In this document: positions 1-11,367 of the stretch, piece after piece | Position numbering within the stretch: the first letter of the stretch is position 1 | Layout: every line of letters begins with the position of its first letter | The notes under the pieces: model-generated | Seen by the model: only the letters and a program-made list of their open reading frames with translations | Database searches by the model: none | What the model was told of the DNA's origin: nothing | Program-made: the position numbers and the translations under genes | NCBI RefSeq assembly: GCF_000182925.2 | Contig: NC_026501.1 | Location: 2,604,001 to 2,668,000, forward strand | Source: Neurospora crassa OR74A | Lineage: Eukaryota; Ascomycota; Sordariomycetes; Sordariales; Sordariaceae | Direction: 5' to 3' | DNA: 64,000 nt

Positions 1-71
1 CATACTCATCACCGTTATTATTCCCGTCTCTCCCGTCGCTACCGCCACCGTATCCTTTATTCTCTCCGCAG

Positions 72-938
72 GATTCCCACTTGCCACTACCGCTCCCCCC
101 CTTCCCTTTACTCCTCCAACAACAACAGCAACAGCAACACCAACAGCCTCTCCCGTCCCAACCACAACGGCCCCAACTAGTCCACCAAGCCTACCGCTTC
201 AAATTCGACATCGAAGCGAACATCAACCACGCCCCTCGACGCCCGCACCTTAACGAGCTGCTTTATTACCCGCTTGTCATAGACAAAGAGGATGATGGTG
301 ATGGGGAGAATTTCGATTACTATAACTTTAGTGAAGGCGGCAACGGCGGGAGCAGCAACAGCAACGGCAACTCAGGGTGGACAAACAACGATCACGGCGA
401 CGACAACGACGACGACGAAGATGTAAGGGGGGGTGTCAACAGAGTAGGAGGAGGAAGAGCAGGAGGAGGAGGAGGAGATAGGGGAGGCGGAAGTGGAGGC
501 GAGTGGTCCGATCCCTGGCCGACCAACGACGATTGGCGACGATTCCGACGACGGTTCCAAAAGGCGGTTAGGCAGAGTTTAGAGGTTATGGAGAGACATA
601 GACTTGCCTGCTTGGCTGCAGCAGAAGCTGCTAAGGTAGCGGATGGAGGTGAAAAACATTCCGCCAAAGGTGGAAAAGAAAGTAACGCTAGCGGACGGAG
701 GAAAAAAACTGGGAAAGGGACGACGACCACCACCACCAAAGCCGCAGAGAAGAATAGCTGGAGCGGCCGTGCTAGTAGGGAGGCGGAATGGGAGTGGGAG
801 AGGCAGTGGGAAAGGGAAAGGGAGCCGTGGCGTGCAGGATTGGAAGGAAGGACAGGAAAGCATGCTACTAGAATTCGAGTGCCAGCTATCAAGGGGGCGA
901 GTTTGCTTTGGAGGTATACAAGGGGTGGGTATGTGTGA
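72..938 (+). CDS. Low-complexity protein, 3' exon (gene starts before window)
   Basis: The frame is open from the window edge region to a TGA at 938. There is no convincing ATG near its start, but a pyrimidine-rich stretch ending in CAG at 69-71 looks like a 3' splice site, so I read this as the last exon of a gene whose start lies to the left. The product begins Pro/Leu-rich, then has a Gln tract, an acidic Asp/Asn/Gly segment coded by GAC/GAG repeats, a Gly-rich linker, and a basic region with Trp/Arg/Glu repeats. I recognise no domain. The most folded-looking part is the helix-prone segment around WRRFRRRFQKAVRQSLEVME. The GAC/GGA triplet repeats also keep other frames open, so the exact frame is uncertain. 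Alternatives are a spurious long frame or a rapidly evolving Sordariales-specific protein. Confidence 0.35.
   Translation, partial: DSHLPLPLPPFPLLLQQQQQQQHQQPLPSQPQRPQLVHQAYRFKFDIEANINHAPRRPHLNELLYYPLVIDKEDDGDGENFDYYNFSEGGNGGSSNSNGNSGWTNNDHGDDNDDDEDVRGGVNRVGGGRAGGGGGDRGGGSGGEWSDPWPTNDDWRRFRRRFQKAVRQSLEVMERHRLACLAAAEAAKVADGGEKHSAKGGKESNASGRRKKTGKGTTTTTTKAAEKNSWSGRASREAEWEWERQWEREREPWRAGLEGRTGKHATRIRVPAIKGASLLWRYTRGGYV
118..155 (+). repeat. Imperfect CAA/CAG triplet repeat
   Basis: A run of CAA/CAG codons encodes a short Gln tract at the start of the partial exon. It is a simple coding microsatellite. Confidence 0.6.
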
Positions 939-2823
939 CTGTTGTTATTGTTGTGACTGTTGTATTGGATAACGTGGAAGAGGGCAAGGGAGATGAGGGG
1001 GGTGAGGGCCGTTGAAATGTTGAAATTACGAGATCTCGTGAGTTACAGCGTTTGCTGGTTTTGTCAACGAGGGTGTATTTCAGACTTGGGTTTCCATTTA
1101 CCATACCAAAAATAGAGAATGGGGAACATGTTTAGACGAACTTGACACAGGCTCTATTCAAGTGAGAAATGGTTGTGCATAAAATGGGAGATGTACGCTG
1201 CAAGACAGCTAATTCCAAGCGGCTGGTCACCTGTCTATCGTTTTGCACCGACTTGTTTCTTCTTTATGTTGTTATTGTCATCATTCCTTTCACCTATTGT
1301 TGGAAGTCCGTGCCCTGGGCCGCCTTCACTGGCCTTGCCCATTCACTGGCACTCCCTTCCAGGTATTTAGGCTGCCCTGGTTTCCGTTTTCCCTCTTCCG
1401 TTAGACAACTCCAATCAAGCCTTTTTCGTTGTCGCTTTTCCAGCCTCCAACACCTATCTTTATTATTCAGGAACTGAAGCTTTGCTGATTGATCGTTCAA
1501 ACGTATCTAGCCATACGTACAGATCAAGTTTTTTGTTAGGTACTTTGTTGGCTCACCTGAAGATCACCGAGCTCACCGAAAGCAGATGCGTGACTACTTC
1601 CCCTCTCCATCTTCACCTAGCTGATGAACTAAAGTTGAACACCCCCACAGAGAAACCTATGTTTATCCTTCGAGATACCAGGGGATTGCGGTTACTTCTT
1701 TTGGGCATCTCTGCCGATAAAATATGTTATAATCTCTACTTGTTTAACTCGAGACAGTTCCGTGGGGTATTTGACACCGGATGATGACACTGGACAATAT
1801 TGACTGGAAGCAGCAGATACGCGAGAGAAGACCGAGAGCCTGGAAGCAAGTTTGCAGAGGCAAAAAGACTCAACTGGACTCTGTGGCGGTGACTATGATA
1901 CTTGTCGTAATAACAGCGCTGGATATCAAGTGAGGTGTTGTCTGTTGAAACTTCTTACTAGTGAATGGATGCACTTCGCTGCACCAACGACCCTGCCTAC
2001 TCTGAACTTTCGCTGATAAACCCCAAATGACCAGAAACAATGCGTATGTCCACTTCAACGCCCCCGAAGATCCCAAAGGTCTAGATACCTAAAAGCGAGA
2101 CCGTCAATGCCCAGTGAGTGATGAGAAAGTGGTGCAGGTTGGTTGCTTGCGTGGAACCTTCCGAATCGGGCGAATGTTTGCATCATGGTCCAAACCTCTA
2201 TCGATTCTTGCATTTTAACATAACAATGTTGTACGGCGTCTACGGGCAAGTATTAACTTATACATTATACAATGCACGGAGGACGACCAGTTTCCAGGGT
2301 GCAGAAATATAAATGATGGGGCAACAAACTGTCGGCGACAACATGCCCTCTGGGCTCATGTTCACACAAAACCCAAGCCCCGCTTAACCCCGAACCCTGA
2401 AGTTCGAGGTTCTACATATGTAGCCCCAAAGACCCAGGTCCCCTTTCGAAGGACCAATGAAATCATGTTTTGTAAACAAAAGCTGGGCGTTATGACAGTT
2501 GGTGGCAACTGTCAAAGGTACCTTGACAGCTCGAGACTTGGGCTTAGTATTGTTCACACCTCGACTGGTGCTGCTTAAAGTCGGTTCATTGTATCGCGAC
2601 TGTTTCTTGTCAAGTGTCGTCAGTCATTACCATAATGCTTTCAATCGCGGTTTTCTCTGCCTATCGTCTTTTCTCTTTATCGGTCATCTGCAGTTATTTC
2701 CCTCGATCTTGAGGACTGAGAGGGACCACGTTCGTGTGTTTTCCTCAGGGCCAAGACACTGGCAGTCCATCTCGCTTTTACATTTCGGATATCCTACCCG
2801 GATTACTTACGATTCCCCTCAAG
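939..2823. other. Intergenic / upstream of MFS gene
   Basis: There are about 1.9 kb without a supportable gene. Open frames here are short, lack motifs and overlap on both strands. It holds the 3' flank of the partial gene and the promoter and leader of the MFS transporter. I see no repeat, tRNA or transposon. Confidence 0.6.
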
Positions 2824-4464
2824 ATGCCTCCCAACGCGCCCGCGCGGGGTTCTGGCAGTTGTGGTAGCCTGAACAGACCACCCAGAACTCGAAGACTATC
2901 GGTAGAGCAAGCGAGCGAGAGCACGCCGTTGCTAGCTGCCGGAGACATCGCCCCAACCGCCGACTCCGAAATTTCTGAGGTTACTACGCTTATAAGCGAG
3001 CCATCGAGTAGCAGCGAAGTCGACCCAGACGATAAGCCTCTCCCCGTGGCTCAAATTGTTGTTTTATGCTACGCACGATGGATCGAGCCCGTGGCCTTCT
3101 TCTCTATCTTCCCGTACATCAACAAGATGGCGCAAGAGAACGGCAACCTGGCAGACGCCGACGTCGGTTTCTATAGCGGCCTGATAGAGTCTTTGTTCTC
3201 CTTAACGCAGATGGCCGTTATGATCTTGTGGGGAAAGGCCGCGGATCGGTTTGGGAGGAAGCCGGTGCTGGTGATCTCTCTGATGGGTGTCACTCTTGCA
3301 ACAGCCATGTTTGGCATGGCCAAGACCATTTCGCAGATGATCTTGTTTCGTTGTCTGGCGGGTGTCTTTGCGGGGACTATTGTGACCATTCGGACCATGA
3401 TTTCGGAGCACAGCACCACCAAAACACAGGCACGCGCATTCAGTTGGTTTGCCTTTACCGGAAACCTGGGGATTCTTTTTGGTCCGCTCATAGGGGGCGC
3501 GTTGGCGGATCCTGCCGAACAGTACCCGGGGCTCTTTGGAAACATACAGTTCTTCAAAGACTATCCTTATGCATTGCCTAGTTTTGCCGTGGGTGGCATC
3601 GGCGTTACTGCGGTATTGGTTACTGCTTTCCTTGCTGAGGAGACACTCGAGAGCAATATATTTGGCGGCGGCCGCGATGCCGAGTCTGGTGCGCCGGCCA
3701 AACCTGCGCCCATGACTACTTGGGATCTTCTGAAGTCGCCAGGTGTACCCATTGTTCTCTACACTTATGGCCATATCATGTTGCTCGCGTTTTCGTTTAC
3801 CGCGATCGTGCCCGTCTTTTGGTTCACACGCATTGACCTCGGCGGCCTTGGATTCACGCCTTTGCAGATCTCACTCCTGATGGGTCTCAACGGCCTGGCA
3901 CAGGCGATTTGGATCCTGCTCGTCTTTCCTCCCCTACAGCACCGCATTGGCACCAATGGCGTCCTGCGAGTGTGCGCAATCGCGTATCCGTTCTTCTTTG
4001 CCATATGCCCCTTCTTCAGCCTCCTCTTGCGAAACGGTGGCTCGACGGGTGAGACCATCTTTTGGTTCATTATGCCGGCTCTGTTATGTCTCGGATGCGG
4101 CGTTAGCATGTCCTTCACAGCTATCCAGCTCGCCCTAAATGATGTCTCGCCCAGCCCCGTGACTCTCGGGACGCTGAACGCATTGGCTCTATCGTTGGTC
4201 AGTGGCGTGCGATCCTTTTCACCGGCATTGTTCGCTAGTCTCTTCGCTATCAGCACTCGTACGCAGTGGCTGTGGGGTTATGCTATCTGGGTCTTGATGG
4301 TGCTGCTGGCGTTGGGATACACCGTTATCAGCAGGTATATGCCGGATCCTGATGAGTTGAGGAGGCAAAGAGAGAGAAGACGGGATCTGGATGAGGATGG
4401 CTTGTTAAATGTTGGAGGCTTGACCGGAGTCACGATAGCTGGTGCAGAGGCTCATACTGAATAA
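2824..4464 (+). CDS. MFS transporter, DHA1-type (zinc-induced-facilitator-like)
   Basis: Major facilitator superfamily membrane transporter of about 546 residues in a single exon. The start chosen is the ATG at 2824 (MPPNAPARG). The frame extends further upstream, but only through non-ATG codons and unlike any MFS N-terminus. After an acidic, Ser-rich cytoplasmic N-terminus (about residues 1-75) come hydrophobic segments consistent with 12 TM helices and a central loop near residues 280-305. The hallmark loop 2-3 motif GKAADRFGRKPVL (MFS motif A) is present. The phrase GNLGILFGPLIGGALADP resembles the motif C region of proton antiporters of the DHA1 family. The family includes fungal YCR023C-like proteins and plant ZIF1-like vacuolar exporters. 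The substrate cannot be read from sequence, and a vacuolar or plasma membrane site is possible. The C-terminal tail is charged. Confidence 0.9.
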   Translation: MPPNAPARGSGSCGSLNRPPRTRRLSVEQASESTPLLAAGDIAPTADSEISEVTTLISEPSSSSEVDPDDKPLPVAQIVVLCYARWIEPVAFFSIFPYINKMAQENGNLADADVGFYSGLIESLFSLTQMAVMILWGKAADRFGRKPVLVISLMGVTLATAMFGMAKTISQMILFRCLAGVFAGTIVTIRTMISEHSTTKTQARAFSWFAFTGNLGILFGPLIGGALADPAEQYPGLFGNIQFFKDYPYALPSFAVGGIGVTAVLVTAFLAEETLESNIFGGGRDAESGAPAKPAPMTTWDLLKSPGVPIVLYTYGHIMLLAFSFTAIVPVFWFTRIDLGGLGFTPLQISLLMGLNGLAQAIWILLVFPPLQHRIGTNGVLRVCAIAYPFFFAICPFFSLLLRNGGSTGETIFWFIMPALLCLGCGVSMSFTAIQLALNDVSPSPVTLGTLNALALSLVSGVRSFSPALFASLFAISTRTQWLWGYAIWVLMVLLALGYTVISRYMPDPDELRRQRERRRDLDEDGLLNVGGLTGVTIAGAEAHTE

Positions 4465-5314
4465 AGACATCATGTGGCTTCAAATCCAACCAAGGGCAAT
4501 CACGGATCAGAAGGCAAGGAAGGAAAGCGTGAAGTATTGTAGTTCTTGAAGTCCCCTTTGGACATATGGAAATAAATCAGGTTGTGAGCACATTTATACA
4601 ACTGTTGTGAAAGCTCCTGGTTTCTCAACACTTCAATATTATCGTAGTGTAGCGAAAGTCTCATTCAAGTTGATCTATTCCCACGCTAATCAGCCAATCG
4701 CATCCGGAGCCTTAAGGACCGACGTAGTACACTCAACGCCCAGAAAATCACATGAATAGCCAAACTAGCGTCGAGATCATGAATTCGGTATGGTAAATCT
4801 TTTAGCGATAGCTTCGGTTGCAGTGAGGTCTGGGGCATACTGACTGTGCAGATTCTTCGGGCGATCACGTCACAGGGGTCCGTCTTGCAGTGCAGTGGCA
4901 TTGGGCAGTATGAATCAAGCGCCCAATCGAACATAGAGGAGGTAGTGTAGCCGGCGACACTGTCCCTGTCGACGTCATAGTTCCCCTCTCCAAGCCATCC
5001 CACCATCAACATCCAGTTGAAATGTCTCACCCGATTCGCAAAACGCGTAGGTTGCAGGTAGCGTGCAGTCGAGAACCCGATGGATTATTCGAGGACCTCC
5101 GGCAGGGCTAGACTCACCCTCACCATGGAGCATGAACCGTGTTATTATCCCGGGCCCTTCTCGTTTCCTTTTTCTTGAGCTTGCTCTCCACGCACAACAC
5201 TACTAGTATACGAACACGGCCCTCTCTTATCAATTCCAGAGACCAGTGGACTACGGCGAAGGACCATCTCAAACTTGTCGAGGTATCCAACATTAAGCCG
5301 ACAGATCCGTCACC
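4465..5314. other. Intergenic
   Basis: This stretch has the 3' flank of the MFS gene and the upstream region of the RS/proline-rich gene. A CCAAT motif on the plus strand (AGCCAATCG near 4689) is the only recognisable element. A 114-codon frame on the minus strand (4686-5030) has no motif and I do not call it. Confidence 0.5.
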
Positions 5315-6331
5315 AGTACGTTCGTTTCAACTACCTTGTCTATCACAAAAACATTGACACCAACACATTTGCCAGTGTACGCCGATAAAGTACACCGTCA
5401 CAGAAAACGTCTCTATCTAGAGCCTCCTGTCAATGGCTCCACGATCGTCCGGAGGAAAATCACCACGATCGTTCCTACATCTGAGCAGCAAGCGGCAGTG
5501 ATCGAGAAACCGGCTAAACCGGCTCATTCGCCCCCAGTGCATGTGTTCGAGCCCGCACCGCCGCCATCACCGCCGATGTTTTGCCCAGACCCTCATCAAC
5601 CAGTCGCACATGTTCCAACTCACCCGACACCACCTCATCACGCCCCTCCAGTCTACGCTCCGATGCCCGCCCATCCTCACCACAATCATGAAGATCACAA
5701 CCGCGAACATCACAACCTCAAACATCATGTCCATGAACATACCCGACGGGAGACAGAAATAGACGTTGGACACACATACACTCACACAAACACACCTCCT
5801 CCGCCAAGGGCACCGGTTCACAACGACAAGCAGCACGTCGACATCATAGACGTCATCGCCGTCGACGTCGAAGAGAAGAAAAAGAAAAAGAAAAAAAGGT
5901 CTAAATCGCGGCACGCCGAACGCAGCCGCAGCCGCAGCCGAGAACGCGACGTCGTCATCGAGCGAGAGGTGCGGGTTCCCGTACCCGTTCCCGTGCGCGT
6001 GCCCGTCCCAGTGCCAGTGCCGGTGAAGGAGGAGCTGGAGACGTATCGGTACGTAGAGGGCCCCAAGCAGCCGAAGAGGCACTCTGAATCACTACCTCCG
6101 AGAAGGATGAGGAGCCCGCCGCCACCAAGACTGCCTTACCCGTGGGAGCAGGGCAGGGACATATACTCAGCGAGGTCGAAGTCGGCAGTCAGACATAGGA
6201 GTCCGTCGACGACGAGCTTAGAAAGGGAGATGGATAGGATTAATATTACGATTGAGGAGAGGAGGAAGGCGACGTTCGACAGGGACAGGGACAGGGATAG
6301 GAGCTGGGAGAGAGGGTCGTACTACCGCTGA
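5315..6331 (+). CDS. Pro/His-rich protein with RS-like and VPVPV repeats
   Basis: The long exon is well supported: it is open to the TGA at 6331 with a strongly biased, protein-like composition. The start is not settled, because no ATG lies in frame near the 5' end. The best model has a 60-bp intron (5316-5375; GTACGT donor, a TTGAC branch-like site, TTGCCAG acceptor) that splits the start codon: A at 5315 joined to TG at 5376-5377, giving MYADKVHRHRKR and a 318-residue protein. A rival model starts at ATG 5132 with a 111-bp intron (5206-5316). Features in order are a short basic start, a Pro-rich stretch, a His-rich segment with HNHEDHNREHHN-type repeats, a lysine run, an SRSRSRERD dipeptide-like patch, a VPVPVPVRVPVPV repeat, and an RDRDRDR tail. 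RS-like patches occur in RNA-binding or nuclear-speckle proteins, but there is no RRM or other fold. Function unknown. Confidence 0.55.
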   Translation, partial: STFVSTTLSITKTLTPTHLPVYADKVHRHRKRLYLEPPVNGSTIVRRKITTIVPTSEQQAAVIEKPAKPAHSPPVHVFEPAPPPSPPMFCPDPHQPVAHVPTHPTPPHHAPPVYAPMPAHPHHNHEDHNREHHNLKHHVHEHTRRETEIDVGHTYTHTNTPPPPRAPVHNDKQHVDIIDVIAVDVEEKKKKKKKRSKSRHAERSRSRSRERDVVIEREVRVPVPVPVRVPVPVPVPVKEELETYRYVEGPKQPKRHSESLPPRRMRSPPPPRLPYPWEQGRDIYSARSKSAVRHRSPSTTSLEREMDRINITIEERRKATFDRDRDRDRSWERGSYYR

Positions 6332-7094
6332 TGGTGCGGGGCTATTCAATGGCGTTCTTGCCGCCCTTTGCACTCTTTCGTTCTGTTGCTTCTTTGTTTG
6401 GGATGGTGCTTGGAGCTCGGAGTTTGCTACCTCTACCTTTGGATTGAGGTGATTGGAGAAATGAATTAGCGAGGGCGCCACTTTCACGATGGTTTGATGA
6501 ATTTATGTTGTGCAGCGATATCTAGGCAGTGTAGCTACGATGATGATGTTGACGATCACGATATATATGACCATGATATTCTCCATATGCTGGAAGTTGA
6601 AGTGTCGGTACGTCAACATGCCAACACCTGACAGTTCCTTCTGTACAGTTAGTTTATAAGGAGTCTTTTATCCCTTCTCGGTTGTCACACATAAAAGAAC
6701 ACCTTCCTATCCCCTCACGTGTATCTTAGCTCTTCCTACTTTCGTCAGATCTTTTGGTGCGTCAGCCCTCAATTTACCTGCTGTGACAAGGAAATGGCCT
6801 GGTCATACTGAGCTCCGTGATCATATACTTACTCACTGCTTAGCTCCTAAAGGATCCCTGGGTTCATTCTCTAAACACCCACATGCAATACACCACACAT
6901 GCTTTGCTTATACCTAGGCTACATCATCTTATTTCGTCGGGACTTGGGGGGATGAAAAGATGGTGGTCAAATCGCGGTTCAGCGGACTTGTATTGTCTTT
7001 ATTATTTCATTATGGTGATTAGATAGTCAACTTCTATATCTAGTCTAGCGCCAAAGCGCATGTTCTGTGAGTGGTTACCAATTATCAGAACCAA

Positions 7095-7160
7095 GCTTTT
7101 TTCCTTTCTTTTTCCTTCTTTCTTTTTCCTTTCTTTTTTATTTCCTTCTATCTTTTTACA
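7095..7160 (+). repeat. Polypyrimidine TTTCC-like tract
   Basis: Nearly pure C/T stretch of about 65 bases. It is simple sequence in a gene-free region. Confidence 0.6.
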
Positions 7161-10100
7161 TTCCTTCTCATTCTCCCTGACTTCCTTGACACAGGTCGAT
7201 GCCCCCTTTTTGCGCTCGGATTTGACCAACACCAATTTGAAAGAGAGTTGGTTATGAGGCAAAAAATGTGGTAGGTATTCACAGCAGATTCCCTTAACAA
7301 CACCGTTGTATACCTGAATCTCTTCACACCATGGCCACGCACGTATATATATTCAAAGATGAGATACGCATCAGATTTAGGATCTTGCAGTCAGCAGTGT
7401 TTTTCGTCTCTTCTCCAATCAGGAAAACATCAATTGCCTGTTATTCCTTGTTCAAAAGACCAAAGACCGGAGACCGGAAACCGGATATTAAACGCACGTG
7501 CCTCGCACTTAGCAACCTTTAATTTGGGAACCATCCATTTGTTTCGGGAGGGTTGGTTGGACCACCGTACGGAAGACCCTGATCCTCGAATCTCCTCGTA
7601 TTCATACTGTTTGGCATTGTGTGTTGTTTCTCTTTCCGCACGATGGGGTGTTTTGTTTTGCAAAAGAGAGACACCAAAAAGGAAAACCACGGGACCCTTC
7701 CTCACAGCCGCCCCCCACTCTCCCTCGTGTCGCAGTTGAACACCAGAAACAGATCCTTTTTACTTCCTTCTTCCTTTCTTTCTAAGATACTGACCTTTCT
7801 CTCCACTTCCCGGACCGCGCGGTACAGTGCGTGATTGACTTTCCTTTTTTCAGCCTGCCGTTCCAGGTTTCCAGGGCGCTTTTTTGTTTTGTTTTGTTTT
7901 GATCTAGTCCGAACAGTTTGAGGGAGTTTCAGGGGCTTCTGGCCTGTTACGAAACGACTTCCAGCCAATGGGCGGGCGAGAAAAGGTCGTTTCTCTGCGG
8001 GCGGAAAGAAAGGGACAATGGAACGGGAGGTTTGGCAGTGTAGGTAGATGACTTGCATGCAGATATCAATATTCCTTGCGTAGTGTAGACACGAGAGGTC
8101 CGTATCTCCAACTTGCTGAAAGGGGTCCCATTCGGTTCCTGAATGATAAAGTATGGCCCACCTATTTGGGGGTTACATTGGTCCCATTTGGTTATGGACG
8201 ACCAAGCTCACGAAGCCACCGGCGTCTGCGCCAGAGAACGTGGGTCCCAAATGGTACACTGAGTCGCAGTACGGCCTATCTTTTATCATATACTGATACC
8301 ACGCAGTGTATGTGCAAAAAAGGGGTGATAGTCTGCAAATCCTGGCGCAGAGTCGTAACATGTGGAAGAGGGAATTCTGCCTGCAGCGTGGTTGACTTGC
8401 TTTTTAGTTTCCCGATCGATGACTGTCTATCTGTGTCGAACTCTGCCATCAGTCACCACAAATTCTGACCTCGGCAAGTCTCTTTGATGAGAAAGAAAGG
8501 AGATTTTGCCTCCAGCAGCCGCGAATTTCTAACGGCTGCCTCTATCAGGCCTATCAAAAGGCCCAAAACAGCCTTCACCTCTCATTGCCCTGTCTTCACA
8601 ATGTCTCTTGTTTGGCGTTCGTTCTTGCGCCGAACCACGACTGGGAGATTGACATGGATGTTCTGATTAGCTACCGAGGTACCTGAGCTTTAAAGGCCAG
8701 CACCGGTAGGAGAACGTGCCCTTTTGCTGGTTTGGACACAAGGGTTAGAGCTGGTTACCGCGTGTATATATCGCTCTTGGATATTTATGCTCGATATGTA
8801 AAGTGAAGCAAAATCTGATAATATTGCGCACGTGGTCAGCTCATGACCAAAGGACATGGGAGCTGCGTTGGAAGTATCATGCAAATGGCCGGTAGAAGAA
8901 GACTCGCAGGTAGCAGCCAGTCTATCCCACGGTACCAACCGTTGTCCTAAAGGAATGAGCTAAAGAAGGTGGGACGAAACGGTCGGGAGTCATTGTCGCG
9001 CTTCAATCTTGATATTCCCGTCGCTTAAGCGACTTCATAATGTTTGCTGTTGACAGTGGCGGAGCCATATGGTCGGAGAATACATACTGTCTTGGGGGAA
9101 GATCTGCTGACGAGGTGGACAATGCCTCGTCAACAGGCTGCCCCGCGAAGAAGATGAGTGCCCCTCACGTCAGGTCCAGGGGCTCTTGGTATGCTGGTAA
9201 GGAGGATTGGCCTTTGGGAGGAGGGGGGAGGGGGACTGGGTAGTTCATCTTAGTGTACACTAGTCGCCGATACTGATTTTAGGGCCGAAGGCATCCAGAA
9301 ACAGATGGAACCGGAGCGGGAGTGAGGATCCGTCTGTCTCGACCAAGGCGCCTGTTTCGTCTGAGCTTGAGGTATTCCCGTCTCAGGCAGATATGGCGAC
9401 CGAGACTGTGTGAAGCCGCAGTGCATGCATGCCCAGAAGGACTTGATGAAAAGTTACTGTAAGAGCCATCCATAATGGTAGCGTGGGCGTATTTGCGCGT
9501 GCTAGAAATACACCTGTCCTGTGTTCCTGCAGTACACTAATGTCAAGTTCGTGCATGCAGACACTGGAGTTTGCATCGATCCCGGTGCGGCTGGAGGCGG
9601 GGCCGCGGGACGGTGGCGTTGGGATGACACAGATGCTTTTAGCATCACTCCAGTCTTTGCGTCGCGAGCTGCTTGTATTCCACATCTGAGGCCTTCCGCT
9701 GTATATCCAAAAGGAATTCGTTGGAAACGAGCACAAATACTTACCAGCATGAGAAGAAGTTCCGCAAATCGTGTTGTTGAGCGTGAAATGAGATGCTGCC
9801 GTTCGCAGTCGGGTGAAATCACCAAAGCAAATTCCTAACCTCCAACAGGTCAGTGGCGTCGATTGCCATGGCGGCATGGGCCCTTGAGCTGTGACCCTAA
9901 TCCTTGCAGTTAATTTCATGAGGGATGGTGGGATGGTAGCCACCACTGCCGAGCGAGTATCCTGTTAACTCCGAGCATCTCATTCACCCTGTCATACCTC
10001 GACTGCAAAGAGCTCTGACACCGGGGCTACGATGGATCGTGTTAGCGAGAATCCTTGGAGCCCTGGCGCTGCCTCATGCACGAAAGGATACCAAAAGTGT

Positions 10101-10510
10101 AGCGACCCCAGCCAGTGTCATGAGCACCTGCTGTCCTTGACCAGCCCTTCCTGGTTTGATTGAACAACGCGGGCGGCACATGTGGATGGATGCGGACTGG
10201 CGCGGACGTTGCGGATCCAATACAGTTACATTCACGGGGCAGTTCGCGGGGACAGGCTTTGTCGACGAGCACGACGGGGGAATTAAACTTGGCCCAAAGT
10301 TGGCCGCTGTCCGGATCCCGGAGGACATAGCGCCAGAGTATCAGTCAGTCGATTGCGATCTCTCAAATCTCAGGGATTAGGGGGGTTGTTACCTCGAACA
10401 AAGGATTGGACATTGACAAAGAGACGACTCAGCAGGAGTGCCCATTGGACGACTGAGAGGGGAAGTGAAGCAAAGGCCAAAGATGTATGGTACTGGAGAG
10501 GGGGAAGAGC

Positions 10511-10523
<13 letters not shown>

Positions 10524-10555
<32 letters not shown>
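10524..10555 (+). repeat. A32 homopolymer
   Basis: Uninterrupted run of 32 adenines. I saw no retrotransposed body on its 5' side and no flanking direct duplication, so it is annotated only as a microsatellite. Confidence 0.9.
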
Positions 10556-10558
<3 letters not shown>

Positions 10559-11367
10559 GAACTGGTCCCTGGCATCTCCCAATCTGTCTGGCGGGCACTC
10601 TTGCCAACTTCCCATCTTATTCTATCCCATCCCATTGTTCAGTATCATCCGAGCCATCCCAACCGGCTGGGTCTACCCGCTGCTTGTTCCGGTGTCTGGA
10701 TCCATCATTTGACACTTTCCATCTTTCATTCTTCATCCTCTCACCACTCCCGCTTCTCGTCCCGTTTCGGCTCTGACCCCCCAAATGTCGCGACTCATAC
10801 CTACACTGTAGGGTAGGTTCGAAACAAGCACACAGAGACCCTCACTCAGCATTCTACGTTCCGCGATACACAAAGGATTCCGTGGAAAGGCGTATCTCGG
10901 TTGTCGCGGCCTCAAACAGCCTGCTCTTTCATCACGGTCCAACGCAGCCAAACAGGCCCATCTGCATCCAACTTAAGCAGGCATATCCAACAGCGCCATT
11001 TACGCTGTCGATTCCCTTCATACACACGGGTGTATATTTCACTTTGCTCCGCATCGCAATAAGAGGTCAACACTTAATCTTGAACCACCCGTGAAAGACC
11101 ACCACGGCGAATTAATATATGCGACGTTAATCAGGGTCTCCGAGGCACTTCGAAACTTTGGCGAGTTATCCTGCGTTACTAAGCTCTCTGACCCCTTCCG
11201 CAGGTCCCTTCACAGGTTACCTTTCTCACACCCGGACGCCCTTAATTGGCCGCCAAGTCCCGGACTCCAGGCGCTGTCCTCCTCATTCTCAGTCTGTGCC
11301 GGGTTGTGGTACCTAGGTTCCATCCCCCCTCTCCAGGGGCGCTTTTGTCGCATTACGGACCACGGGC

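Larger units (their letters stand above)
6332..11367. other. 5-kb gene-free stretch
   Basis: I find no gene I can defend here. Open frames on both strands are short and motif-free. It contains a pyrimidine (TTTCC-like) tract near 7095-7160, a run of 32 A at 10524-10555, and three loose copies of a GGTCCCATTTGGTT-like string near 8122, 8182 and (inverted) 8243. Part of it is probably the promoter and 5' UTR of the RhoGAP gene. A non-coding RNA is possible but not visible from sequence. Confidence 0.5.

Noticed and set aside
392-892. Minus-strand Ser/Pro-rich frames opposite the first exon
   Set aside because: They result from triplet-repeat composition of the plus-strand exon and have no start context or motif.
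9383-9946. 187-codon minus-strand frame in the gene-free region
   Set aside because: No domain, mixed composition, and competing frames on the other strand; probably chance.
10524-10555. A32 run as the tail of a retrotransposed copy
   Set aside because: No coding body or SINE-like head is visible on the 5' side and no flanking target duplication was seen.
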